A stretch of 64,000 nucleotides of DNA from Flagellimonas onchidii. Lineage in GTDB: Bacteria; Bacteroidota; Bacteroidia; Flavobacteriales; Flavobacteriaceae. Shown here piece after piece: positions 17,837-25,247 of the stretch. The stretch covers positions 62,001-126,000 of the forward strand of contig NZ_SRXX01000006.1 of the NCBI RefSeq assembly GCF_004804315.1, read 5' to 3'. Made by a program: the position numbers and the translations under genes. Position 1 is the first letter of the stretch, and each line of letters begins with the position of its first letter. A model generated the notes under the pieces. It was given only the letters and a program-made list of their open reading frames with translations, was not told where the DNA came from and did no database searches.

Positions 17837-18092
17837 TGAGGAATTAAATACACAGTTCAAGGAAGCGGTTGTTTTTATGAACGACTATACCAAACCCTTA
17901 CCCGCGGACCTTTTGCTCAAACTCTATGCTTATTTCAAAATAGCCAACAAAAATTATGATAATCCCGGTAGTAAGACCCCTCTAATCAATGCCTTTAAGG
18001 CAAACGCGTTGATTCAAGCACAAAATATAAGCGTGGAAGAGGCAATGAGAAGTTATATTGAGTTGGTCAATGCGAAGATTAGAAAAACCTAA
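17829..18092 (+). CDS. Acyl-CoA-binding protein
   Basis: 87 aa from ATG 17829, which overlaps the psd stop by eight bases; the longer upstream opening only reads psd out of frame. It fits the ACBP four-helix fold of 85-90 residues: L-x-x-Q-F-K-E-A-V at the start, L-L-K-L-Y-A-Y-F-K-I-A near 37-47, a lysine region, and A-F-K-A-N-A near 61-66. ACBPs bind long-chain acyl-CoA thioesters. They are uncommon in bacteria, and placement directly after cdsA-psd suggests a supply role for membrane lipid synthesis. The last codon overlaps the convergent hydroxylase stop. Confidence 0.85.
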   Translation: MIDEELNTQFKEAVVFMNDYTKPLPADLLLKLYAYFKIANKNYDNPGSKTPLINAFKANALIQAQNISVEEAMRSYIELVNAKIRKT

Positions 18093-19357
18093 ACCGTCAA
18101 ACTTGGTTGGATACGTTTTTTTTCAATGAACGTAAAATACACTGCCCCAACGATGGTAATGATGAAATATATGGCTACCAAATAACTTCCAACCGATAGA
18201 AAAGCGTCTATTCCAAACCAATTTCCTGTACTAAAAATCAAAGTAAGTCCAGCAATGCTTCTTACAACTTCAACCCAAACTGCATAAGTTTTTCTATCCA
18301 TTAGGCTCGTATAGCCATAAATCCCTAGAAAAACAAAACCTCCAAAAACAAGCAAGTTTCCAAATCCTATTTCGGAATAGTTGTAAAACATAAACAACAA
18401 TAACGCGGTATTGGCCAATAACTGGAATATGGCATATGCCTTTAAGTTCAATGAGGCTTCCGGCTTATACTTGGTAAAGTTATAAACATCTTCAATCTTG
18501 GAAATTGGATAATTCAATTTTACATCTTCTGGACGCCATCCTGTGGGCATAAACCAAATTCGTAGTTTATCCCACCAACTTTTTGTTCTCCACGCGTCGA
18601 GACACAATCTCCAAAAATGCTGAAAGTTGATTAAAATCGGATTCCATGTGGCCGCTGGTTTCAAAACTCCATATTGTGGTGGAACATTATTCAACTCTTC
18701 TTGAAAGGTCCCGAACCAACGATCCCAAATACAAAGTATTTGTCCTAAATTTTTGTCAATGTATTCTGGGTTGATTGCGTGGTGCACTCTATGTTGAGAG
18801 GGAGTAACAATAATATATTCCAACCATCCCATTTTACCAATATGCTGGGTATGGTACCAAAATTGGGCAAACAAATGAACCGGTGCCAAAATTGCAATCA
18901 CTTCATTTGGAATGCCAAGAATAGCTGCTGGAATCAATAAAATAGGAAAATACCCAACCACGTTTGAGATAGATTGCCGCAGGGCACAGGCCAAGTTAAA
19001 CTCCTCACTACTATGATGAATCACGTGCTGGTTCCAAAAAATATTGATATGATGACTCAGTCTATGATTCCAATAACCGGCAAAATCAATAGCAATGAAT
19101 GCAATTAACCAAACTGCCCAAGTAGCCTCAACCTGTATTAAGGCAAGATGCTCGACCAAATACGGATAGGTAATCAATACTACGGCCAATCCCAATGAAT
19201 CCTTGATAATATTGGTAAGGCCTGAGCTCAAACTACTTACGGTATCCATCACATTGTGTTTTTGACTTTTGACAAAATGCCCGTACAGCACTTCAAAAAG
19301 CACTAAAACAACAAAGAAAGGAATGGCATATAATAAAGCTGTAGCGTAGGTCTCCAT
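18089..19357 (-). CDS. Sterol desaturase / fatty acid hydroxylase family membrane protein
   Basis: 422 aa polytopic membrane protein. The di-iron histidine clusters typical of the superfamily are present: HRLSHH near residue 97, HVIHHSSEEFN near 109 and HRVHHAINPEY near 194. These enzymes use O2 to hydroxylate or desaturate lipid chains, or to cleave alkyl ethers. The C-terminal third (residues 290-415) adds more hydrophobic segments beyond the catalytic domain. The real substrate is unknown, but hydroxylated fatty acids, carotenoids or ornithine lipids are reasonable in this phylum. Its stop codon overlaps that of the acyl-CoA-binding protein. Confidence 0.85.
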   Translation of the reverse strand: METYATALLYAIPFFVVLVLFEVLYGHFVKSQKHNVMDTVSSLSSGLTNIIKDSLGLAVVLITYPYLVEHLALIQVEATWAVWLIAFIAIDFAGYWNHRLSHHINIFWNQHVIHHSSEEFNLACALRQSISNVVGYFPILLIPAAILGIPNEVIAILAPVHLFAQFWYHTQHIGKMGWLEYIIVTPSQHRVHHAINPEYIDKNLGQILCIWDRWFGTFQEELNNVPPQYGVLKPAATWNPILINFQHFWRLCLDAWRTKSWWDKLRIWFMPTGWRPEDVKLNYPISKIEDVYNFTKYKPEASLNLKAYAIFQLLANTALLLFMFYNYSEIGFGNLLVFGGFVFLGIYGYTSLMDRKTYAVWVEVVRSIAGLTLIFSTGNWFGIDAFLSVGSYLVAIYFIITIVGAVYFTFIEKKRIQPSLTV

Positions 19358-19432
19358 ATCTCACAAATTTTAGTTTAACAGAGCGAGATTGGAGGTTAAT
19401 TTAGTGTAAATTTTCTAAACCCTACAAACTTT

Positions 19433-20821
19433 TTATTCTACAATGGCCAATGGATCAGTGTCTTTCCAATTTCCGCGTGTAAAGTCTGGGAAAGGTTGTG
19501 GAGCTCCACCACTTGCCACAGAACGCTCACTAAGTGGAGCTACAGCACTCCAAAAACAGCCTTCGTAAACATTTTGGTCTAGAGGAAGTCCTTTTTGTAG
19601 ACATTCGACCACTCGATAGATCATAATACCATCCATTCCACCGTGTCCACTGCCTTTGGCCGCTTCATTCAGTCTTTTGTACAATGGATGGTCATATTTT
19701 TCATAAAGGGCTTGAAGTTGTTCTCCCTGTACCCAAGAATGATGGTCTTTTGTAAGACCTTCCACTCCACCTTCCAACGCAACTCTTGTAGGGAATCCAG
19801 CCAAGGTTCCTTTGGTACCTTGAATCAAATTCAGTCGAGAATAGGGTCTTGGGCTTGTTTCGTCCCATTGCACCATAACCGTTCTTCCCAGATTAGTTTT
19901 AATGATACTGGTGTTTAAATCTCCCCCTTTATAATCCAATTTGTTCCATTTGTGGTCACTTGGATAATTCTTTTTGGCATATGCTGCTCTTCCTCTAGCC
20001 GGAGTCGAGAAAGACACCAAACTTTGAAAGTTATCTTCTCCCCTACCCAAATTCATGTATTGGGCAACTGGTCCCAAACCATGGGTTGGATACAAATTCC
20101 CATTTCTATGTGCATAATGATAGGTACGCCATGAACCCGTACCTCTCTTTTGTTCATTCATCTGTCCTCGTAGCTCGTGGATATAAGCCGCTTCGCCATG
20201 TAAAACTTCGCCAATCACTCCTTGTCGGCACATATTCAGAAACATCAGCTCATCACGATTATAATTTACATTTTCAAGCATCATGCAGTGCTTTTGCGTA
20301 CTTTCACTAGTATCTACAATATCCCACATTTCTTGAACTGTCACGGCAATAGGCACTTCTACAAAGGCATGCGCACCATGCTTCATAGATTCAATAGCCA
20401 TTGGAGCGTGATTAATCCAATTTGTGGCAATAAAAACAACATCTGGCTTTACCTCTTTCAACATTACTTTCCATTTGTCCTCATCACCCCAATATTCTGC
20501 AATATTTTTATGTCTGTTGGACTTGGAAACCTCTTTTACCCAGCCCACTTTTTGCTTTACCAAATCTTCGTACAAATCACATATAGCAACTACTTCCGTA
20601 TTGGGAAGTGCCGCAAAAAAACGTACGTGGCCTCCACCTCTTGCGCCTACACCAATGAATGCAGCTCTTACCTTTTCCAGTTTCGGAGCAGCAAAATCAC
20701 CCATGTATTTGGATTGGGAAGGTCTTTCCGTCTCGGCCTGCAAATAACTAGGTATTACGGAAACGGCGGCAGCTGATAATGAAGTTTTCTTAAGAAAATT
20801 ACGTCGATTGATATTGTCCAT
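19433..20821 (-). CDS. Gfo/Idh/MocA oxidoreductase, GH109-type glycosidase
   Basis: 462 aa. A twin-arginine-like signal (RRNFLKK at 6-12 with a following Ala-rich segment) indicates export in folded form. The Rossmann motif AFIGVGARGGGH lies near 54-65. GH109 enzymes such as Elizabethkingia NagA use tightly bound NAD to cleave terminal alpha-N-acetylgalactosamine by an oxidation/elimination route; the layout THGLGPVAQYMN near 248-259 and the C-terminal APLSERSVASGG match that group by memory. Specificity is inferred only. TatA is encoded at 58.0-58.3 kb. A palindromic operator-like site lies 20 bases upstream. Confidence 0.82.
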   Translation of the reverse strand: MDNINRRNFLKKTSLSAAAVSVIPSYLQAETERPSQSKYMGDFAAPKLEKVRAAFIGVGARGGGHVRFFAALPNTEVVAICDLYEDLVKQKVGWVKEVSKSNRHKNIAEYWGDEDKWKVMLKEVKPDVVFIATNWINHAPMAIESMKHGAHAFVEVPIAVTVQEMWDIVDTSESTQKHCMMLENVNYNRDELMFLNMCRQGVIGEVLHGEAAYIHELRGQMNEQKRGTGSWRTYHYAHRNGNLYPTHGLGPVAQYMNLGRGEDNFQSLVSFSTPARGRAAYAKKNYPSDHKWNKLDYKGGDLNTSIIKTNLGRTVMVQWDETSPRPYSRLNLIQGTKGTLAGFPTRVALEGGVEGLTKDHHSWVQGEQLQALYEKYDHPLYKRLNEAAKGSGHGGMDGIMIYRVVECLQKGLPLDQNVYEGCFWSAVAPLSERSVASGGAPQPFPDFTRGNWKDTDPLAIVE

Positions 20822-20840
20822 GTCGGCTATTGTGATTTAG

Positions 20841-20854
20841 TGTTAACGATAACA
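20841..20854. promoter_or_regulatory. Candidate LacI-type operator upstream of the GH109 gene
   Basis: TGTTAACGATAACA is a 12-of-14 palindrome around a central CG, the form of LacI-family operators. It starts 20 bases before the ATG at 20821 and just downstream of a near-consensus minus-strand -7 box (20865-20873), where a bound repressor would block the start of transcription. No LacI regulator is encoded in this window. Confidence 0.4.
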
Positions 20855-21007
20855 TTAATGTATGCAAAGTATAAAAAAATGCAGTACCAGCTTCATCTTA
20901 TTTGTTAAATATATTCCCATCACGAAAGCAAAACCTACTCAGTGGAAAATCTTGACTTCATTTTTAGGTGAAAACATCTTCCTCAGAACAATAGTTCATA
21001 ACAAGTG

Positions 21008-23299
21008 CTATTTGTGTTTTATCTCAATTTTGACAACTATAGATTTGCTAGCCGGTGTATTGCTCTTATCTGCATACAGATCAATAGGAACAAGCACATT
21101 GGTCTCCGGAAAATAAGCACAAAGGTTTTTTGAAGGAATGTTGTACGGTATTACTTTAAAATTCTCAGCCTTACGCTCTGTAGTTGAGTAGTTACTGATC
21201 AGATCCACGGTTTGCCTTGGTTTAATTCCTTTTTCTTCCATATCATACGGATTCATAAAAACTACCCTACGTTCCCCATAAATTCCCCGATAACGATCAT
21301 TCATACCATAAATAGTGGTGTTGAATTGATCATGACTTCGGACCGTCATCAATAAAAATTCGTCGTCTTTCAAATCATGTTCGGGCAATCTGCAAATGGA
21401 AAACTGTGCTTTACCATCAGGCAACTTCGAAAAATCTGCCTCCCTTGCATTATTGGGTAGATAAAATCCAGCTCCTTTGGAACGTTTGGAATAATCTTCA
21501 TATCCGTTTAATACTTCGGAAATCTTCTCCCTGATTAAACCGTAATCCATACCCAAAACCATCCAATTAATCTTGGAGTCTTCCCCAAAATATGCTTGTG
21601 CTATTTCAGCAACGATTTCGGGTTCACTTCTAAGTTTATTGCTTATCGGTTTTAACCGCCCCCTGCTCTGATGCACCTTGCCCATGCTATTTTCCACAGT
21701 CACAAAACGTTCTTTGTCTTGCTCCGTTCTTCCCAAAGTAGGCAATATCAACGCTGTTTTACCAGCAGTGAGATGGGTGCGATTTAATTTTGTGCTCACT
21801 GAAACCGTTAAATCACAATTTTGCAGGGCTTTAGCGGTATATCTGGTGTCGGATGCGGCAGAAACAAAGTTTCCACCAAGAGCAATAAATACCTTGGCCT
21901 TATGTTGATGCATTGCTTGAATAGCATTTACCGTATCCAATCCCTCTTTATCCGGCGGGTCAAAATCAAATATGTCTTTTAGGGCTTTATTCAATGGTTC
22001 AGAAACATGATGCATTATCCCAACACTTCTATCTCCCTGTACATTGCTATGTCCACGAACCGGGCAGGTTCCAGCTCCTTTTTTTCCAATACTTCCCTTG
22101 GCAAGTAATAAATTCACACATTCCTTGATGTTATCGACTCCGTTTTTATGTTGCGTGAGCCCCATAGCCCAGCAAATGATAATTTTTGATTTCTTGGCCA
22201 ACAAGTCAACGGCCAAATCAACCTGTGAGGAATCCACTCCACACAATTCTAACAGATGGTTTTCGCCATATTTTTCCAAATCATTCAGGAGTTCCTGAAA
22301 GCCGTTGGTCTTATCTTTAATAAAGTCACGGTCGAAAACAGGTTCACCCTTTTTTTCTCGCTCCACCAATCGTTTCATTATCAGTTTAAGGAGAGAGACG
22401 TCTTGATTAATCTTTACCTGAAGAAAAATATCGGTCAGTTGTGTGCCTTTTCCTAAGATTCCGTCAATTTGTTGTGGGTTTTTGAAACGGTTAAGGCCAC
22501 TTTCCAAAAGTGGATTGATAGTGATTATTTGACCACCGTTTTCTTTGCACTTTTGCAAAGCAGACAACATTCTTGGGTGATTCGTCCCTGGGTTTTGACC
22601 AATGACCATAACTACCTCAGCCTCGTACAAATCTTCCAAAACAACGGAACCCTTACCGATACCCAAGGTTTCCGTTAAAGCAACTCCACTGGATTCATGA
22701 CACATATTAGAACAATCGGGCATATTGTTGGTCCCAAAAGCCCGTACGAACAAACCGTATAAAAAGGCTGCTTCGTTACTAGAACGTCCCGATGTGTAAA
22801 AAATAGCCTCATCTGGCGAATCCAAAGTGTGCAAATGTTTTGCGACCATACTAAAGGCGTCTGACCACGAAATTGGTTCATAATGCACTGAGCCTGGATA
22901 GAGTACAAAGGGTTCAGTAATTCTACCACTTTTTCCAATTTGGTAATCTGTCCAAGTGGATATTTCCTCTACGGAGTATTTCTCAAAAAAAGCTCGGTCT
23001 ACGCGGTCAAAAGTGGCCTCTTCAGCAATGGCTTTTGCCCCATTTTCACAATATTCCCCCAATTTGGAAGGCGTTTCGGGGTCAGGCCAAGCACAACCTG
23101 GGCAGTCAAAACCTTCTTTTTGATTCATCTGAGAAAGGGTCTTCAACGAACGAAATAAGCCTGATTCTTTCCTTACATGCTCCAACGCAGCTTTTATTCC
23201 AGGAATGCCCGCGGCGTAATCGGATGGTTCCGAAACTTTTAAATCCGAAAACCCAATGCTTCCGGTGACTGAAATATTTCGTGTTTTGGGATTGGACAT
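21008..23299 (-). CDS. FdhF/YdeP-family molybdopterin oxidoreductase
   Basis: 763 aa from ATG 23299 (MSNPKTRN); an ATG at 23314 would add five residues. The molybdopterin oxidoreductase layout is clear: CPGCAWPDP near 67-75, FYTSGRSSNEAAFL near 147-160, NMCHESSG near 181-188, a bis-MGD region NPGTNHPRM near 219-227, and GTCPVRGHSNVQGDR near 402-416. YdeP of E. coli is linked to acid resistance. There is no selenocysteine and no partner electron carrier or maturation gene next to it. The physiological substrate is unknown; true formate dehydrogenase activity is not implied. Confidence 0.85.
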   Translation of the reverse strand: MSNPKTRNISVTGSIGFSDLKVSEPSDYAAGIPGIKAALEHVRKESGLFRSLKTLSQMNQKEGFDCPGCAWPDPETPSKLGEYCENGAKAIAEEATFDRVDRAFFEKYSVEEISTWTDYQIGKSGRITEPFVLYPGSVHYEPISWSDAFSMVAKHLHTLDSPDEAIFYTSGRSSNEAAFLYGLFVRAFGTNNMPDCSNMCHESSGVALTETLGIGKGSVVLEDLYEAEVVMVIGQNPGTNHPRMLSALQKCKENGGQIITINPLLESGLNRFKNPQQIDGILGKGTQLTDIFLQVKINQDVSLLKLIMKRLVEREKKGEPVFDRDFIKDKTNGFQELLNDLEKYGENHLLELCGVDSSQVDLAVDLLAKKSKIIICWAMGLTQHKNGVDNIKECVNLLLAKGSIGKKGAGTCPVRGHSNVQGDRSVGIMHHVSEPLNKALKDIFDFDPPDKEGLDTVNAIQAMHQHKAKVFIALGGNFVSAASDTRYTAKALQNCDLTVSVSTKLNRTHLTAGKTALILPTLGRTEQDKERFVTVENSMGKVHQSRGRLKPISNKLRSEPEIVAEIAQAYFGEDSKINWMVLGMDYGLIREKISEVLNGYEDYSKRSKGAGFYLPNNAREADFSKLPDGKAQFSICRLPEHDLKDDEFLLMTVRSHDQFNTTIYGMNDRYRGIYGERRVVFMNPYDMEEKGIKPRQTVDLISNYSTTERKAENFKVIPYNIPSKNLCAYFPETNVLVPIDLYADKSNTPASKSIVVKIEIKHK

Positions 23300-23336
23300 A
23301 TCACTAAAATACAATTGTCATTCATCCCACCCTTCC

Positions 23337-24038
23337 TTATTTAAGGATTTCTTTCAAAAAAGCTTCTTTGTAGGCCCTTCCTATGGGAATTTTTCCTCCT
23401 CCAGAAAGGTAAACGAGGTTTCCGACCAACTTCGAGATTCTGTCAACATTAACGATATGGGATTTATGCAACCTTTTAAATTGTTTTTCGGGCAATGTTT
23501 CTAACCAAAATCTTAGCGGTTCGTGCGAAAGGTATTTTTTTTCAGGGGTCACAATCTCCGTATAATCCGAATCTGAATCAATATGTTCTATTAGATCCAA
23601 ATCTACCTTGATGTGTTCGTGTCCTGATTTAACATATATGAACCTACGCGGGTTCTCCCATTCCATATGGGCATTGTCCCCCCCTTGTAAAGTATTGGAG
23701 GGCACCTTGGCAACGGCCTTTAAAAATCGCTGGAAAGAGAAAGGTTTAAGCAAGTAATCAATCACATTAAGGTCATAACTTTCCAAAGCATATTCAGAAA
23801 AAGCGGTTGTTAAAATAACATGGGGAGAATTGGGTAAGCTTTTTAAAAAATCGATTCCAGAAACTTTGGGCAAATGTATGTCCAAGAACAATAAATCGAC
23901 CTGTTCAGACTTGATTAATTCCATTGCCTGCAACGCATCAGAAAAGATTCCGGCCAATTCCAAAGTGTTTACATCTTCTATAAACTTTTTTAAGATGCGT
24001 TGCGCAGGTGGTTGGTCTTCAATGATGATGCATTTCAT
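23337..24038 (-). CDS. LytTR-family response regulator
   Basis: 233 aa. The N-terminal receiver holds Asp-rich IIEDQPP at 4-10, the phospho-acceptor in LLFLDIHLP near 49-57, the Thr in VILTTAFS near 74-81, and the Lys-Pro in YLLKPFSF near 95-102. A LytTR DNA-binding domain occupies about 130-233, with HRSHIVN-type element seen as LHKSHIVNVDRI near 191-202. It starts four bases after the LytS-type kinase stop and is its cognate regulator. The divergent outer-membrane receptor gene at 25248 is a likely target. Confidence 0.92.
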   Translation of the reverse strand: MKCIIIEDQPPAQRILKKFIEDVNTLELAGIFSDALQAMELIKSEQVDLLFLDIHLPKVSGIDFLKSLPNSPHVILTTAFSEYALESYDLNVIDYLLKPFSFQRFLKAVAKVPSNTLQGGDNAHMEWENPRRFIYVKSGHEHIKVDLDLIEHIDSDSDYTEIVTPEKKYLSHEPLRFWLETLPEKQFKRLHKSHIVNVDRISKLVGNLVYLSGGGKIPIGRAYKEAFLKEILK

Positions 24039-24042
24039 GACT

Positions 24043-25077
24043 CTACGATTTTTCCAGTTCCAATGACAAAGAAACCAAAAACTGGTTTTGGTCTTGCTCT
24101 ATTCCAAGTTGATGCTTATCAGGATACAGGAGCTGTAAACGTTTTTTGACATTTTTTAATCCTATGCCTTTAGCTACTGTGCTCATTCCTGTCACAGGCG
24201 CAAAGTTATTTTTACAACTGAACTGCAGTTGGTTGCCATGTTGCGCCACTTCTATATCAATTTCAATATCTGAGGATTGGCCAGATTGACTATGCTTGAA
24301 CGCGTTTTCAATAAAAACAATCAAAATCAGTGGAGCAATTTTATATCCTGATTTTATTTGATGTGTTTTGAATTGCACATTTCCTCTTTCTTCAATCTGA
24401 AGTTTGTACAGCTTGATAAAGTTGCCCAACTGTTCGATTTCCTTTTTTAAAGGAACAAAATTTTCTTTGCATTCATAGAGCATGTAACGAAGTACCCCGC
24501 TCATTTCCAATATAATCTCTGGCGTCTTGGGAGAATTTTCCAAAGCATACGAATACAGATTGTTCAGATTGTTGAATAAAAAATGGGGATTGATCTGCGA
24601 GCGCAAAAATTGAAGTTCACTTTCTTGTACAGCACTTTGCAATGCATCTATCTGCTTTTGTTTTTGTAGGGCATCCCAGCCAAATTTGAACCCCGACAAT
24701 ATTGCCAGCACCGGAACAATACCAACCAAAGTATAATACACTCCTGGAAAATCCTGTGCTCTTTTTGTTCCTGGAAAGAATATCTGTTCCAGAACAAGTT
24801 CTTCCATAAGAATCAATCCCAAAACAATCAGTAAAACACCTCCAAAAAACTTTATTTGCTTGCCTTTATATAAGAAATTGGGCATTAAATAATATCCAAT
24901 GATAATGGCTGCCAGGGTAAAGGTTGCAAAAGAAGCCACCTCGTAAAAATCAATATGGGGATTTCTCCGGTCAAAGGAATAGAAAACAAAGACCAGTATA
25001 TGCAACACGATTTGAAAAACAAGCTCTTTTCGGGAAATCAAATTCTTAGTTTTTACGCAAGCAAAGCTATCAGACAT
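24043..25077 (-). CDS. LytS/YehU-type sensor histidine kinase
   Basis: 344 aa. Four membrane segments span about residues 18-36, 46-66, 78-92 and 110-130. A short coiled-coil precedes the His_kinase domain with the phosphoacceptor motif INPHFLFNNLNN near 162-173, and IVFIENAFKHS near 249-259 is the N-box of the ATPase. A C-terminal GIGLKNVKKRL motif near 305-315 is typical of this class. It is the first gene of a two-gene unit with the LytTR regulator and divergent from the beta-barrel receptor, 170 bp apart. Confidence 0.92.
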   Translation of the reverse strand: MSDSFACVKTKNLISRKELVFQIVLHILVFVFYSFDRRNPHIDFYEVASFATFTLAAIIIGYYLMPNFLYKGKQIKFFGGVLLIVLGLILMEELVLEQIFFPGTKRAQDFPGVYYTLVGIVPVLAILSGFKFGWDALQKQKQIDALQSAVQESELQFLRSQINPHFLFNNLNNLYSYALENSPKTPEIILEMSGVLRYMLYECKENFVPLKKEIEQLGNFIKLYKLQIEERGNVQFKTHQIKSGYKIAPLILIVFIENAFKHSQSGQSSDIEIDIEVAQHGNQLQFSCKNNFAPVTGMSTVAKGIGLKNVKKRLQLLYPDKHQLGIEQDQNQFLVSLSLELEKS

Positions 25078-25247
25078 AAGATAAGGAAAGAAAACTTATA
25101 CCGCCAACAACCATTTTGAAGCCTTGAACTACAAATTGTTAAATTTTCTTAATCTCTGTCGATTACAACTCAATGGACGTTGTTCACAGAAATTACTTCA
25201 CCTATTTCCGAATTCAGTGCCACCTTTGAAAAAGAAACCAATATAAC

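Noticed and set aside
20222..20776. 184-codon plus-strand frame inside the GH109 gene
   Set aside because: Antisense shadow; the minus frame has the TAT signal and Rossmann motif.
25165..25183. ACAAC/GTTGT inverted repeat as a definite LytTR binding site
   Set aside because: Arms are only five bases and do not fit the usual LytTR direct-repeat pattern; kept only as a note in a finding.
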